Source of the DNA: Paenibacillus athensensis
GTDB taxonomy: Bacteria; Bacillota; Bacilli; Paenibacillales; NBRC-103111
Assembly (NCBI RefSeq): GCF_004514475.2
Contig: NZ_MYFO02000011.1
Span: 1 to 47,211 of the forward strand
Length of the DNA stretch: 47,211 nucleotides
Direction: 5' to 3'
Part shown: piece by piece, positions 37,532-47,211 of the stretch
How positions within the stretch are numbered: position 1 is the stretch's first letter
Layout: every line of letters starts with the position of its first letter
Translations under genes and position numbers: made by a program
The notes under the pieces: generated by a model
Told to the model about the DNA's origin: nothing
Databases searched by the model: none
What the model saw: only the letters and a program-made list of their open reading frames with translations

Positions 37532-37738
37532 TTACCAGCCGGAAACCATGACGATATCCATGAAGCCGAATACCAACAGAGCGATGAAGCTGAATGCGAT
37601 CGCGAACTTGTTTTTTCTCGGTGCGATCAACAAACGAATGAAGCCGATGGCGATAAGCAATGTAAACACCAGCACGAACGGATCGAACCACGAAAATGTG
37701 CTCGTCGTTGCGGCTGCCGCTTCTTCCGCGAATAACAT
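37532..37738 (-). CDS. Small membrane protein, DUF2759-like
   Basis: The 68-residue product has two hydrophobic segments (FVLVFTLLIAIGFIRLL; AIAFSFIALLVFGFMDIVMV) with a basic PRKNKF loop, matching the plan of DUF2759 proteins of Bacilli. Function unknown. ATG 37738 has GAGGAGGG upstream; the longer frame starting at 37777 lacks a ribosome site. It has its own promoter and terminator. Confidence 0.7.
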   Translation of the reverse strand: MLFAEEAAAATTSTFSWFDPFVLVFTLLIAIGFIRLLIAPRKNKFAIAFSFIALLVFGFMDIVMVSGW

Positions 37739-37790
37739 GGGTGTGCCCTCCTCTACATAACTCGGTGCATAGATCATCTATTTTATATCT

Positions 37791-37819
37791 ATGTTAGCTT
37801 GAATAAGCTTTCGATGCAA
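37791..37819 (-). promoter_or_regulatory. Promoter of the DUF2759-like gene
   Basis: On the minus strand, TTGCAT (37814-37819) and TAACAT (37791-37796) are 17 bases apart, about 50 bp upstream of the start codon. Confidence 0.6.
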
Positions 37820-37959
37820 GTCATTCCAGGGATGTGTAACAAGTTTGTCACCTTTTGCAACAGCTGCAACAGCCGCTCGTCAAGATCATGTCCGACAAGT
37901 ATAAATTGTCCAATTCAGCAAGCATTTATAACCGCTTGCCAGCAGCTTGCATGCACCGG

Positions 37960-37993
37960 AAAAGGCCCGGCCCTCTGACGAGGAACCAGGCCC
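37960..37993 (-). terminator. Rho-independent terminator, uvrA
   Basis: GGCCTGG...CCTC and GAGG...CCGGGCC form a stem (37964-37993) followed on the minus strand by TTTT, about 20 bp after the uvrA stop. It ends the uvrB-uvrA operon. Confidence 0.7.
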
Positions 37994-38014
37994 ATCTTCC
38001 ATGCCGTCCGCGGC

Positions 38015-40897
38015 TTAGCCGACTGCGTCCTCCAGCACCTGAGCCCGTTCGGCTCCAGCCGCCGAGCGTTCCCGATCCCGCTCCAGAATCGGCTTCAGGT
38101 ATTGACCTGTATAGGAGCCCTTCACCTTGACGACATCCTCCGGCGTTCCTGCCGCTACGATTTGGCCGCCGCGATTACCGCCTTCCGGCCCCAAATCGAT
38201 CAGGTAATCCGCTGTTTTGATCACGTCGAGATTGTGCTCGATTACAAGTACCGTCTCGCCGTTTTCCACCAGGCGGTGCAGCACCTTGAGCAGACGGTCG
38301 ATATCGTCGATATGCAGCCCTGTCGTCGGCTCGTCGAGAATATAGATCGTCTTGCCTGTGCTGCGGCGGTACAGCTCAGCGGCCAGCTTCACGCGCTGGG
38401 CTTCGCCGCCGGACAATGTCGTGGCCGGCTGGCCGAGGTTCATATAGCCCAAACCGACATCCAGCAGCGTCGTCAGCTTGCGATGAATGCGCGGAATATT
38501 TTTGAAAAATTCGCACGCATCCTCAATCGTCAGCTCTAGCAAGTCGGAAATGCTCTTGCCCTTATACTTGACCTCGAGCGTCTCGCGGTTATAACGCTTG
38601 CCCTTGCACACCTCGCATGGCACGTACACATCGGGCAGAAAATGCATTTCGATTTTGATAATGCCGTCCCCGCGGCAGTTCTCGCAGCGTCCGCCCTTGA
38701 CGTTGAAGCTAAATCGGCCTTTTTTATAGCCGCGCACCTTCGCTTCGGTCGTATTGGCGTACACATCGCGAATATCGTCGAATACGCCCGTGTAGGTGGC
38801 CGGATTGGAGCGCGGCGTGCGCCCGATCGGCGACTGGTCGATATCGATGACCTTGTCGATATGCTCCAGCCCGTTGATCTCCTTGTATTCGCCAGGTCGC
38901 ACCTTGGCCCCGTTCAGCTCGCGCGCCAGCGTCTTGTAGAGGATTTCGTTGATCAACGTACTTTTGCCCGAGCCGGACACCCCGGTGACACACGTGAAAA
39001 TACCGAGCGGCACCTTCACGGATACATTGCGCAGGTTGTTTTCTTTGGCTCCCTTGATCTCCAGCCATTTGTCACTTGGCTTGCGGCGTTCGTCCGGGAT
39101 CGGAATAAACTTGCGGCCGCTCAAATATTGGCCGGTCAGCGATTGCGGGTCCGCCATCAACTCCTGCGGCGTGCCTTGCGCGATGACCTGGCCGCCGTGG
39201 ATGCCCGCGCCCGGACCGATGTCGATGATATAATCGGCCGCCATCATCGTATCCTCGTCGTGCTCGACAACGATCAGCGTATTGCCGAGGTTCCGCATAT
39301 GCTCCAGCGTCTGAATCAGCCGCGTATTGTCGCGTTGATGCAGCCCGATGCTCGGCTCGTCCAGAATGTACAGGACGCCCATCAGACTGGAGCCGATCTG
39401 CGTCGCCAGACGAATCCGCTGGGCTTCGCCGCCCGACAGCGTGCCGGCCGAGCGATGCAGCGTCAAATAATCGAGACCGACGTTGACAAGAAAGCCCAGA
39501 CGCGCCTTGATCTCCTTGAGGATCAGATGGGCAATCGTCGCTTCCTTCTCCGTCAGGCTCAAGCCTTCAAACCATTCCTGCGCCTCGCCGATCGACAGCG
39601 CCGTCGCATGAGCGATATTACGCCCGTTGATCGTCACGGCCAGCGTCTCCGGCTTCAAGCGTTGGCCTTTGCATTTCGGGCAAGGCTTGGTGCTCATGTA
39701 CGTCTCGATATGCTCGCGGATGCCTTCCGAGAACGTATCGCGGTAACGACGCTCCAGATTGCGGATAATGCCCTCAAACGGCACCAGCGCCTCCTTGGTC
39801 GCGCCCATGTCGTTTTCATAGCGGAAGCGCACTTTCTCTCCGCCCGTGCCGTAGAGCAGCACCTTCATCTGCTCGTCGCTCAGCTCCGCTACCGGAATGT
39901 CGCGGGGAATGCCGTAATGCTGGCACACCGCGGCAAGAAATTGCGGATAGTAGTTCGATGTGCTGCCGGCCCACGCCTCGAACGCGCCTTCTTCAATCGC
40001 CATTCGTTTGTCGGGAACAAGCAGCTCCGGATCGACGATCATTTGGCTGCCCAAGCCGTCGCATTCCGGACAAGCCCCGAACGGGCTGTTGAACGAGAAC
40101 ATCCGCGGCGCCAGCTCCTCGATGCTGAAGCCGCATTCCGGACAAGCCAGATTCTGGCTGAACAGCAGCTCCTCCTGGTCCATCACATCGACAATCACGC
40201 GACCGTTCGCCAGCTTGAGCGCTGTTTCCAGCGAGTCGGCCAGCCGGGTCTGCACATCGTCTTTTATGACGATCCGGTCGACAACAACCTCAATATTGTG
40301 CTTCTTATTTTTGTCCAGCTCAATCTTGTCTGCCAGATCCATTGTTTCGCCATTGATCCGCACCCGCACGAACCCTTGCTTTTGCGTATCGGCCAGCAGC
40401 TTGGTGTGCTCGCCTTTACGGCCTGATACCAGCGGCGCGAGAATTTGCAGCCTTGTGCGCTCCGGATATTCCATCAGCCGGTCAACCATCTGCTCGACAG
40501 TCTGCGACGTAATCTCGATGCCGTGCGTCGGGCAATGCGGACGTCCGACCCGCGCGAACAGCAGCCGCAGATAGTCGTAAATTTCCGTTACGGTGCCGAC
40601 CGTCGAACGCGGATTGCGGCTCGTCGTCTTCTGATCGATGGAAATCGCCGGCGACAAGCCTTCAATCGAATCCACGTCCGGCTTATCCATCTGGCCGAGA
40701 AACTGCCGGGCATACGCCGACAGCGATTCTACGTATCTGCGCTGGCCCTCCGCATAGATCGTATCGAAAGCAAGCGAAGATTTGCCCGAGCCGCTCAGCC
40801 CGGTCAACACGACAAAACGATCCCGTGGGATCGTAACGTCGATATTTTTGAGATTGTGAGCTCGCGCTCCTTTAATCACGATATTTTCTCTGGCCAC
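38015..40897 (-). CDS. uvrA: Excinuclease ABC subunit A
   Basis: The 960-residue DNA damage sensor of nucleotide excision repair has two ABC modules: GLSGSGKSS near residue 33 with the first signature [17 protein letters not shown], and GVSGSGKST near 640 with [16 protein letters not shown]. Its zinc-binding CxxC groups include CPECGFSI with CPECDG and CENCRGDG with CEVCKG. The length is as usual. The start is GTG 40897, giving [20 protein letters not shown], with GAGAGGAAGG upstream. It lies 39 bp after uvrB and is probably co-transcribed under the LexA-like box. Confidence 0.98.
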   Translation of the reverse strand: MARENIVIKGARAHNLKNIDVTIPRDRFVVLTGLSGSGKSSLAFDTIYAEGQRRYVESLSAYARQFLGQMDKPDVDSIEGLSPAISIDQKTTSRNPRSTVGTVTEIYDYLRLLFARVGRPHCPTHGIEITSQTVEQMVDRLMEYPERTRLQILAPLVSGRKGEHTKLLADTQKQGFVRVRINGETMDLADKIELDKNKKHNIEVVVDRIVIKDDVQTRLADSLETALKLANGRVIVDVMDQEELLFSQNLACPECGFSIEELAPRMFSFNSPFGACPECDGLGSQMIVDPELLVPDKRMAIEEGAFEAWAGSTSNYYPQFLAAVCQHYGIPRDIPVAELSDEQMKVLLYGTGGEKVRFRYENDMGATKEALVPFEGIIRNLERRYRDTFSEGIREHIETYMSTKPCPKCKGQRLKPETLAVTINGRNIAHATALSIGEAQEWFEGLSLTEKEATIAHLILKEIKARLGFLVNVGLDYLTLHRSAGTLSGGEAQRIRLATQIGSSLMGVLYILDEPSIGLHQRDNTRLIQTLEHMRNLGNTLIVVEHDEDTMMAADYIIDIGPGAGIHGGQVIAQGTPQELMADPQSLTGQYLSGRKFIPIPDERRKPSDKWLEIKGAKENNLRNVSVKVPLGIFTCVTGVSGSGKSTLINEILYKTLARELNGAKVRPGEYKEINGLEHIDKVIDIDQSPIGRTPRSNPATYTGVFDDIRDVYANTTEAKVRGYKKGRFSFNVKGGRCENCRGDGIIKIEMHFLPDVYVPCEVCKGKRYNRETLEVKYKGKSISDLLELTIEDACEFFKNIPRIHRKLTTLLDVGLGYMNLGQPATTLSGGEAQRVKLAAELYRRSTGKTIYILDEPTTGLHIDDIDRLLKVLHRLVENGETVLVIEHNLDVIKTADYLIDLGPEGGNRGGQIVAAGTPEDVVKVKGSYTGQYLKPILERDRERSAAGAERAQVLEDAVG

Positions 40898-40936
40898 TTG
40901 AATACCTTCCTCTCAAAAAGCCTCTGCGGCTTCGTG

Positions 40937-42931
40937 CTAATCTTCCGCCTTCATTTCCAAAATCGCGTCGCGCAGCTCGGCGGCCCGCTCGAACTGCAGG
41001 TTCTTCGCCGCTTCCTTCATCTCCGCTTCCAGACGCTCGATCAAAGCGAGGCGATCCTTCTTCGACAGCTTCGTCTTCGCTTCGGTCAGGTAATCGGCCT
41101 TCTGCTCCGCCACCTTGGTCGCTTCGATCACATCGCGCACCTTCTTGGCAATCGTCTGCGGCGTGATGCCGTGCTTGGCGTTGTACGCCTCCTGAATCGT
41201 CCGGCGTCGCTGCGTCTCGCGAATCGCCTTGTCCATCGAATCGGTGATCTTGTCGCCGTACATGATCACCCGTCCGGACGAATTTCGCGCCGCGCGGCCG
41301 ATCGTCTGAATCAGCGAGCGCTCGGCACGCAGGAAGCCCTCCTTGTCGGCGTCGAGAATCGCAACGAGCGACACCTCCGGCAAATCGAGCCCTTCCCGCA
41401 ACAGGTTGATCCCGACCAGCACATGGAAGGTGCCCAGCCGCAAATCGCGCAAAATCTGCATCCGCTCCAGCGTCTTGATATCCGAGTGCAGGTAGCGCAC
41501 CTTGATCCCGACATCCTTCAGATAGTCGGTCAAATCCTCGGCCATCTTCTTCGTCAGCGTCGTGACAAGCACGCGCTCGTCCTTGCGGATGCGCTCGTGT
41601 ATTTCATGCAGCAAATCGTCGATTTGCCCTTTCGTCGGACGCACCTCGATCACCGGATCGAGCAGTCCGGTCGGACGAATGATCTGCTGCACCATCGTCG
41701 GACATTTCTCCAGCTCATACGGGCCCGGCGTCGCCGAAATAAACATGATCTGCCCGACCTTCTCTTCGAACTCCTCGAACCGCAGCGGCCGGTTGTCCAG
41801 CGCCGACGGCAGGCGGAAGCCGTGATCGACCAGCACTTCCTTGCGCGCCCGGTCGCCGTTATACATCGCGCGGATTTGCGGAAGCGTAGCGTGTGACTCA
41901 TCTATGATGTAAAGCATATCTTTAGGGAAGTAGTCCATCAGCGTATACGGCGTTGCGCCGCGCTCGCGGAACGTCAGCGGTCCCGAGTAATTCTCGATAC
42001 CGGAGCAGAACCCGACCTCCTGCATCATCTCGATGTCGTAGCGCGTCCGCTGCTCCAGCCGCTGCGCCTCCAGCAGCTTGCCTTGACCGCGCAGCTCGGC
42101 GAGCCGCTCCTCCAGCTCCCGCTCGATGTTGACCAGCGCGCGTTTCATCGTGTCCTCGTGCGTGACGAAGTGAGAAGCCGGGAAAATCGCGATATGATCG
42201 CGCTCGCCGATAATCTCGCCGGTCAATACGTTGATCTCGGTGATCCGTTCGATCTCATCGCCGAACAGCTCGACGCGGATCGCCTGCTCGCTGCGCGAGG
42301 CCGGGAAAATCTCGACCACATCGCCGCGCACCCGGAACGTGCCGCGCACGAAGTTCATGTCGTTGCGCTGATACTGGATGTCCACCAGCCGGTGCAAAAT
42401 CTCGTTGCGGGATTTCTCCATCCCGACGCGCAGCGACAGCAGCAGCGAGCCGTACTCCGACGGCGAACCGAGGCCGTAGATGCACGAAACGCTGGCCACG
42501 ATAATGACGTCGCGGCGCTCGAACAACGAGCTCGTCGCCGAGTGGCGCAGCTTGTCAATTTCCTCATTGATGCTCGAATCCTTCTCAATATACGTATCGG
42601 AAGAAGGAATATAAGCTTCGGGCTGGAAATAGTCATAGTAGCTGACGAAGTACTCCACGGCGTTATTCGGGAAAAACTCCTTGAATTCGCTGCACAGCTG
42701 CGCCGCCAGCGTCTTGTTGTGAGCGATAACCAGCGTAGGCCGGTTCAGCTTCGCGATCACCTGGGCGGCCGTGAACGTCTTGCCCGTTCCGGTCGCGCCG
42801 AGCAGCGTCTGATGCTGATTGCCGGCCTGGATGCTTGCTACAAGCTCTTCGATCGCTCTGGGCTGATCCCCTTGGGGAGCAAAATCAGAGACGAGCTCAA
42901 ACTTTTTGTTACTCACTACGATCTCATTCAT
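40937..42931 (-). CDS. uvrB: Excinuclease ABC subunit B
   Basis: The 664-residue damage-verifying helicase has Walker A GATGTGKT, the beta-hairpin region [29 protein letters not shown], and [15 protein letters not shown]. The C-terminal UVR motif ([20 protein letters not shown] type) contacts UvrC. The length is as usual. First gene of uvrB-uvrA. The upstream region has a promoter and a near-consensus LexA box, in line with SOS control. Confidence 0.98.
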   Translation of the reverse strand: MNEIVVSNKKFELVSDFAPQGDQPRAIEELVASIQAGNQHQTLLGATGTGKTFTAAQVIAKLNRPTLVIAHNKTLAAQLCSEFKEFFPNNAVEYFVSYYDYFQPEAYIPSSDTYIEKDSSINEEIDKLRHSATSSLFERRDVIIVASVSCIYGLGSPSEYGSLLLSLRVGMEKSRNEILHRLVDIQYQRNDMNFVRGTFRVRGDVVEIFPASRSEQAIRVELFGDEIERITEINVLTGEIIGERDHIAIFPASHFVTHEDTMKRALVNIERELEERLAELRGQGKLLEAQRLEQRTRYDIEMMQEVGFCSGIENYSGPLTFRERGATPYTLMDYFPKDMLYIIDESHATLPQIRAMYNGDRARKEVLVDHGFRLPSALDNRPLRFEEFEEKVGQIMFISATPGPYELEKCPTMVQQIIRPTGLLDPVIEVRPTKGQIDDLLHEIHERIRKDERVLVTTLTKKMAEDLTDYLKDVGIKVRYLHSDIKTLERMQILRDLRLGTFHVLVGINLLREGLDLPEVSLVAILDADKEGFLRAERSLIQTIGRAARNSSGRVIMYGDKITDSMDKAIRETQRRRTIQEAYNAKHGITPQTIAKKVRDVIEATKVAEQKADYLTEAKTKLSKKDRLALIERLEAEMKEAAKNLQFERAAELRDAILEMKAED

Positions 42932-42959
42932 CTTTCATCACCCGCACGCAACTTTTCTA

Positions 42960-42987
42960 TAAACTTTTATTCGTCAATAACCGATAT
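42960..42987 (+). promoter_or_regulatory. SigD-type flagellar promoter for motA-motB
   Basis: TAAA (42960-42963), 16 bases, then ACCGATAT (42980-42987) closely matches the SigD pattern (TAAA, N14-16, GCCGATAT). It lies about 185 bp upstream of the GTG of motA and reads toward it. Confidence 0.65.
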
Positions 42988-42988
42988 A

Positions 42989-43017
42989 GATATATACATT
43001 CTGACATTTTGTGTCGG
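42989..43017 (-). promoter_or_regulatory. Probable uvrB promoter
   Basis: On the minus strand, CCGACA (43012-43017) and TATATC (42989-42994) are 17 bases apart. It abuts the SigD-type -10 of motA on the other strand, so the two polymerases could compete. Confidence 0.5.
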
Positions 43018-43019
43018 AT

Positions 43020-43035
43020 AAGAATATTTGTTCTC
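43020..43035 (-). promoter_or_regulatory. LexA (DinR) box of uvrB
   Basis: GAACAAATATTC (43022-43033) differs by one base from the GAAC-N4-GTTC core of Gram-positive LexA boxes. It is a few bases upstream of the proposed uvrB -35. The uvrBA operon is an SOS target in B. subtilis. Confidence 0.6.
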
Positions 43036-43171
43036 GTTTCATTATATCGTTTTTGCCTGACCGATGCAAACCGCAATACTTTCCTTCTTCGCTATATGAA
43101 ATGGACCCTACACGGGTTTTTGCAGATATTCTGCCTAATCTTTCTCAAGCTGATCTAGGGGTGGTACGAAC

Positions 43172-43969
43172 GTGGATTTGACAACAATTATAGGACTTGT
43201 TTTGGGCTTGGCCGGCTTGATCGGCGGCTACATGTGGGATGGCGGACATATCAGCTCGCTGATCATTCCCAGTGCGATGGTTATCGTATTCGGCGGTACG
43301 TTCGGCGCGGTAGCGGTCAGCTTCCCAGGTGCAACGCTCTCGAAAATTCCGAAGGGGCTGGGCATTGCCTTCAAACAGGTGAAACGCGACCCTTCTTCGA
43401 CCATTGAGGAGATTGTCGACATGGCCTCCATTGCCCGCCGCGAAGGCGTACTCGCCTTGGAGCAGCGCGCGCAGGAGCACCCGAACCCGTTCCTCAAAGA
43501 CGGCCTGATGATGGTTGTCGACGGCACCGACCCGGAGCTGACACGGCAAATTCTGGAGCTGGAAATGGACGCGATCGAGCATCAGACGGACAATATCGCC
43601 AAAGTATTCGAAGCCGGCGGCGGTTACGCGCCAACGATGGGGATTATCGGTACGGTGATGGGGCTCATTCACGTTCTGGGCAACCTGTCGAGCCCGGAGA
43701 GCCTTGGTCCGGCAATCGCCGTCGCCTTTACGGCCACACTGTACGGCGTTATGAGCGCCAACTTGATCTACCTGCCGCTCGCCAACAAGATCAAGGTCCG
43801 CGGCAAAGAGCAGGTATCCGAGATGGAGTTGATGCTCGAAGGCATCCTTGCGCTTCAAGCCGGCGAGAACCCGCAGCTGATCAAGAAAAAGCTCGCTTCC
43901 TTCATTCACGACAAAGAGTCGAAGAAAGGCAAGGGAGAGGAAGGTACCGACAATGGCGAGGAAAGGTAA
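43172..43969 (+). CDS. motA: Flagellar motor stator protein MotA (or MotP)
   Basis: The 265-residue protein has four transmembrane segments and the stator landmarks MDLTTIIGLVLGLAGLIGG, ARREGVLALE, GYAPTMGIIGTVMGLIHVL and AIAVAFTATLYGV. It forms the outer ring of the ion-driven stator. The IHVLGNLSSP section looks closer to sodium-type MotP than to proton-type MotA, so the coupling ion is open. GTG start with GGGGTGG upstream. It overlaps the next gene by 17 bp. Confidence 0.92.
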   Translation: MDLTTIIGLVLGLAGLIGGYMWDGGHISSLIIPSAMVIVFGGTFGAVAVSFPGATLSKIPKGLGIAFKQVKRDPSSTIEEIVDMASIARREGVLALEQRAQEHPNPFLKDGLMMVVDGTDPELTRQILELEMDAIEHQTDNIAKVFEAGGGYAPTMGIIGTVMGLIHVLGNLSSPESLGPAIAVAFTATLYGVMSANLIYLPLANKIKVRGKEQVSEMELMLEGILALQAGENPQLIKKKLASFIHDKESKKGKGEEGTDNGEER

Positions 43970-44792
43970 GAAGCACGAAGAGCACGTTAACCACGAGCGC
44001 TGGCTGATTACATATGCCGATCTGATCACACTGCTTCTTGTATTTTTCATCATCATGTACGCGATGAGTAAGGTCGATATGCAGAAGTATACCGAGCTTG
44101 CCCAAGTCCTGAATATGCAGTTCACCAAAGCCGACTCCTTTCTGGAGAAAAACAATGGCATTAGCGGCCAGATGACGCCCAAGCAAGGCGACGGCAAGAG
44201 CAAGGACGACGACTTTACCAATCAAGCCAAAGATACCAAGAAAGAGCAGTACGACAAGGAGAAAAAAGAGCAAGCCGAGAAGGAGCAGAAGGAAAAAGAG
44301 CTTCAGGACCTGCTCAAGCAAATCAACGCTTACATCAACGAGCAGAACCTGCAAGCTCAGGTCTCAGCCACCGATACCGAACGCGGCGTAGCGATCACAC
44401 TGAACGACCTGTTCCTGTTCGATCTGGGCAAAGCCGATCTCAAATCGCCTTCCTATCCGATCCTGCAAAAGCTCGCTTCGCTGTTCCCCAGCTTGAAGGC
44501 TACCGTCAGCATTGAAGGTCATACGGACAATCTGCCGCTCGCGACCGGCTCGCCGTATAAGGACAACTGGGGCCTCTCGTTCGCCCGTTCCCTGTCCGTG
44601 CTTCGTTATTTCGTAGATACGGCAGGCATCGATGAAAAAAAATTCATGGCTACAGCCTATGCGGATACAAGACCGAAAGTTGAGAACAACTCCGACGAGA
44701 ATCGCGCCAAAAACCGGCGTGTAGAAATCGTCGTTCTGCGTGATCCGGTGCAAGTCGCCGACACGGCAGAAAGCCCTGCACCCTCTCCGTGA
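43953..44792 (+). CDS. motB: Flagellar motor stator protein MotB (or MotS)
   Basis: The 279-residue protein has a basic N-terminus and one transmembrane helix with the ion-binding Asp in WLITYADLITLLLVFFI. A long Lys/Glu-rich linker (about residues 65-115) leads to an OmpA-like peptidoglycan-binding domain (VSIEGHTDNLPL, NRAKNRRVEIVVL). It anchors the stator to the wall. Translation is coupled to motA by the overlap; a terminator follows directly. Confidence 0.94.
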   Translation: MARKGKKHEEHVNHERWLITYADLITLLLVFFIIMYAMSKVDMQKYTELAQVLNMQFTKADSFLEKNNGISGQMTPKQGDGKSKDDDFTNQAKDTKKEQYDKEKKEQAEKEQKEKELQDLLKQINAYINEQNLQAQVSATDTERGVAITLNDLFLFDLGKADLKSPSYPILQKLASLFPSLKATVSIEGHTDNLPLATGSPYKDNWGLSFARSLSVLRYFVDTAGIDEKKFMATAYADTRPKVENNSDENRAKNRRVEIVVLRDPVQVADTAESPAPSP

Positions 44793-44816
44793 TGGAGAGA
44801 AGGCAGGGCCTTTTTT
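44773..44816 (+). terminator. Rho-independent terminator, motAB
   Basis: GCCCTGC (44773-44779) pairs with GCAGGGC, with an inner CTCTCC/GGAGAG stem, then TTTTTTATTT. It begins inside the last codons of motB. Confidence 0.9.
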
Positions 44817-44865
44817 ATTTCGCTCAAAAGGTTCTGCGAACCCGTGCGGCCAGCCGCCGCGGCGC

Positions 44866-46149
44866 TTACATCGGCGTACCCGATTTGCTGGACAGCAGTC
44901 CGCTCAGCTTGCTGAGCAGGTAGGAAAACAAATGCAGCGGCCGGTCGGCCAAAAAGTACAGCGCATCCTGATCCGGCGATAAGATGATGCCGAGCTGATG
45001 ATGCTCTCCGGCGAACAGCGCCCGCTGGAGAAAACGAACCTCACCTTGCAGGTTCAGAATCTCCAGCTTGCAGAATGCCGAGTTGAGCTGCATCGCATAA
45101 TGCAGATCGGTTTTGCTGCGCACACGGTGGCCGTTTACCTTGTGAATCAGCTCGCCGGCCTCGATGCCAAGCTCCGCAGCCGGCCCCTTGGGCAGCACCG
45201 CCAGAATGCGCAAGCCGTGGTCCGAGTGGACGTACAGCGGCGTCTGTTTCGCTTCCAGCTGCCGGCGATAGCCGATCAGCGCTTCATGCAGCGCGAAGCA
45301 CAGCGGCGCAGCAGCCAGCAGCAGCGGCGGCCAGTAGGCGGCGGCTACGGCCAGCAGGCCCAGCACAACGCCGTACAATACGAGCAGCCGCCCGCTGAGG
45401 CGCACCTGCTCGCGCGGGCGGCGCGAAGCGGTGAATTCGGTGAAGCCGATCACCGCCGGAAAGGCGAGCAGCGACCAGCCGAGGCTGTAATCGGCGCCAA
45501 GCAGCGTGCTCCACGGCAGCGACTCGGCTGCGCCGCCCTGCAGCGGCACGAGCAGGAACAACGGCACCGGCCAGAAGCCTTGGAGCTGGTAGCCGCCGAT
45601 GATTTTGCCGCGCTTGCCCTCCACGAACAGCGGGCTGGCCATCCGCGCGCCCTGCAGGCCGACGAGCAGTCCTTCGATCAGGTGCAGCAGCGCGACGATC
45701 AGCAGCAAGGACGGAATGTCGGCCCGCTGGATAATGCCAAGCAGCGGACCAGCCCCCGGCACGTCGGAGAGATCGGGCATCCACATGACAATCGCATGCA
45801 GCGTACCCAGTACCCCGACCGAGTAAGCCAGGCACAGGTAGCGCACACGCAGCAAGAGCAGCAGAATCGAGATGCCCCACAGCAGCAGCACGACATCGGC
45901 CTGCAGCGAGATGCCGGCAAACAGCAGCAACGCCGAAGCCAGCAAGCCTGCAGCAGCGCCCCACAGCACCGTGCGTCCGGTTTCGCTCAGCCAGCCGTGC
46001 AGCTTGGCATGGAACAGCTTGCGCTCCAGCTGCACCTGTCGCCGGTATTGCAAAGCAATGAATACGACGCCTATATACGTAAACGGGTTCATGAACAAAT
46101 GCAGCGCCGCACGTCCGAGGCTCTGCAGAAGTTCTACTGCAAATTCCAT
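44866..46149 (-). CDS. PDZ domain membrane protein, MinJ-like
   Basis: The 427-residue protein has about eight hydrophobic segments and a C-terminal PDZ domain (GLRILAVLPKGPAAELGIEA, GELIHKVNGHRV). B. subtilis MinJ, which links DivIVA to MinD at division sites, has this layout and is encoded beside ctpB, as here. ATG 46149 has AAGGAG seven bases upstream; an ATG 18 bases earlier is less likely. A terminator separates it from ctpB. Confidence 0.85.
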   Translation of the reverse strand: MEFAVELLQSLGRAALHLFMNPFTYIGVVFIALQYRRQVQLERKLFHAKLHGWLSETGRTVLWGAAAGLLASALLLFAGISLQADVVLLLWGISILLLLLRVRYLCLAYSVGVLGTLHAIVMWMPDLSDVPGAGPLLGIIQRADIPSLLLIVALLHLIEGLLVGLQGARMASPLFVEGKRGKIIGGYQLQGFWPVPLFLLVPLQGGAAESLPWSTLLGADYSLGWSLLAFPAVIGFTEFTASRRPREQVRLSGRLLVLYGVVLGLLAVAAAYWPPLLLAAAPLCFALHEALIGYRRQLEAKQTPLYVHSDHGLRILAVLPKGPAAELGIEAGELIHKVNGHRVRSKTDLHYAMQLNSAFCKLEILNLQGEVRFLQRALFAGEHHQLGIILSPDQDALYFLADRPLHLFSYLLSKLSGLLSSKSGTPM

Positions 46150-46174
46150 ACGCAGACTCCTTCTCATTTACAAA

Positions 46175-46216
46175 AGAAATAGGAAGACCGCAGCCTTCGC
46201 GACCTTCCTATTTCTA
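46175..46216 (-). terminator. Rho-independent terminator after ctpB
   Basis: AGAAATAGGAAG (46175-46186) and CTTCCTATTTCT (46205-46216) are perfect inverted repeats with a GC-rich loop; T-rich sequence follows on the minus strand. Confidence 0.7.
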
Positions 46217-46278
46217 TTTCGACCGCCAGCGCTTATTTCCTGCCGGTCCGGCTGAATTTCCAGCAACTGCTGCCGCCT

Positions 46279-47211
46279 TTATTTCGCCATTTCCTTGGTG
46301 AGCTCGGTGACTGCCGCTTTGAGCTGCAAATCGTTTTTGACATCCTTGATTTGCGCCAGTACCGCTTTCTCCAGCTTGGCCGCGGTATCCGCGTCCATCT
46401 CGCCGGTCATCGGCAGTCCGTTGGTGCGCTGGAACGCCTTGACGGCCAGCGCTGTTTTTTCGTTAAAATAACCGTCGCTCCGGTCGGTCGGGAAGCCGAC
46501 GCCAGTCAGCATAATCTGCATATTCTTGACATCGTCGCCGGTCATGTCCTGCTTTAACGTTTCTTTCTTCGACAGCGGCGCCACTTTAAAATAGGCCGGC
46601 TGGTCCACGGCGATATCCGGTTGGATGCCCTTCTTGTGAATCCAGTTGCCGTTAGGCGTGAGCCACTTGTAGACGGTCATTTTGAGATTGCTGCCGTCGC
46701 CCATTTCTTTTTCGAACGTCACCTGCACCGTGCCTTTGCCAAACGACGTTTCGCCGATAATTTTGCTGCCGACCGCTTCCTGGAACGCTCCGGCGAGAAT
46801 TTCCGAGGCGCTGGCGCTGCCCTTGTTGATCAGCACCGTAACCGGGTACGGCTTGCCTTCGCCCGTCGACGGCGTCGCTTCGCGCTTGCCTTCGCGGTTC
46901 TCGACCTGCACAATCGCTTTACCCTTGGCTACAAACGGGTTGACGATATCGACCACCACGTTGAGCAGACCGCCCGGATCGTTGCGCACGTCGATGACGA
47001 GGCCCTTCATGCCTTGGCCCTCCAAATTTTTCAGCTCCTCGGCGAACCGCACCGCTGTATTGGAGGAAAACTGGCGAATTTCGATTTTGCCGATATGATT
47101 GTCCAGCATTTCCGCATAAACGGTCTCCACATCGATATCGTCGCGCACGACGATAATCTGCACCGGATCGCCGGTTCCTTGGCGGATGAGGTCCAGCTTG
47201 GCCTGCGTGCC
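46279..47211 (-). CDS. ctpB: S41 family C-terminal processing protease CtpB, 5' end missing
   Basis: 310 residues are present; the gene runs off the window at its 5' end, so the signal peptide and much of the PDZ domain are missing. The S41 core has VIDVRNDPGGLLNVVVDI, INKGSASASEIL with the nucleophile Ser, and TSFGKGTVQ with the catalytic Lys. A C-terminal peptidoglycan-binding domain follows (MQIMLTGVGFPTD, YFNEKTALAVKAFQR). In B. subtilis CtpB is exported and cleaves SpoIVFA to trigger SigK in sporulation. It lies next to a MinJ-like gene, as in Bacillus. Confidence 0.92.
   Translation of the reverse strand, partial: GTQAKLDLIRQGTGDPVQIIVVRDDIDVETVYAEMLDNHIGKIEIRQFSSNTAVRFAEELKNLEGQGMKGLVIDVRNDPGGLLNVVVDIVNPFVAKGKAIVQVENREGKREATPSTGEGKPYPVTVLINKGSASASEILAGAFQEAVGSKIIGETSFGKGTVQVTFEKEMGDGSNLKMTVYKWLTPNGNWIHKKGIQPDIAVDQPAYFKVAPLSKKETLKQDMTGDDVKNMQIMLTGVGFPTDRSDGYFNEKTALAVKAFQRTNGLPMTGEMDADTAAKLEKAVLAQIKDVKNDLQLKAAVTELTKEMAK

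Noticed and set aside
38642-40426. Long plus-strand open frame across uvrA
   Set aside because: It lies wholly within uvrA, has no ribosome site, and its product has no domain.
44998-46182. Long plus-strand open frame across the MinJ-like gene
   Set aside because: Gln/Arg-rich antisense product; the minus strand has transmembrane helices and a PDZ domain.

Overview
This window looks like a chromosomal piece of a Paenibacillus-type Firmicute. It holds pcrB-pcrA-ligA, uvrB-uvrA, ctpB next to a MinJ-like gene, CotF-type spore coat proteins and a Bacillus-style rrn promoter and leader. Composition is moderately GC-rich, GTG and TTG starts are frequent, and Shine-Dalgarno sites are strong. Nothing here was run through a database. 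Names rest on recognised motifs, gene order and lengths.

Layout. 1-517 is the 5' end of a 16S rRNA gene on the minus strand, with its leader and promoter. 764-6936 is pcrB-pcrA-ligA-DUF1835, reading toward the rRNA. 7.1-11.7 kb holds a lipoprotein, a small HNH protein, two spore-coat-like proteins, an HD-GYP phosphodiesterase and two DUF805 membrane proteins. 12.2-16.4 kb is a four-gene Gld-type ABC operon (ATPase, permease, GldG-like, DUF4340). 16.6-22.6 kb is accessory: an IGNRAV-leader protein with an HExxH motif, remnants of a retropepsin gene pair, a secreted GH16 beta-glucanase with a CBM13-like lectin domain, and a Ycf46-like AAA ATPase next to a membrane protein with an HhH domain. 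A large U32 protein follows on the minus strand.

25.6-33.1 kb is the most interesting part. A 1176-residue exported FG-GAP protein is flanked by two related palindromic repeats. Downstream is a compact five-gene cassette: carrier protein, class-II aaRS-like amino acid:[carrier protein] ligase, DltD/SGNH-like protein, a 36-residue DltX-like peptide ending in FIYEGF, and a DltB-like MBOAT. It matches the D-alanylation (Dlt) machinery part for part, except that the adenylating enzyme DltA is replaced by a tRNA-synthetase-like ligase. I infer a Dlt-like system that puts an amino acid, perhaps not D-alanine, on an extracellular polymer.

33.1-47.2 kb returns to ordinary chromosome: a TIM-barrel sugar isomerase, a CPBP protease-TetR operon with a clear promoter and palindromic operator, a Crp-like regulator with a DltE-like SDR, a DUF2759-like protein, uvrB-uvrA with a LexA-like box, motA-motB with a SigD-type promoter facing uvrB, a MinJ-like PDZ protein, and the 3' part of ctpB, cut by the window edge.
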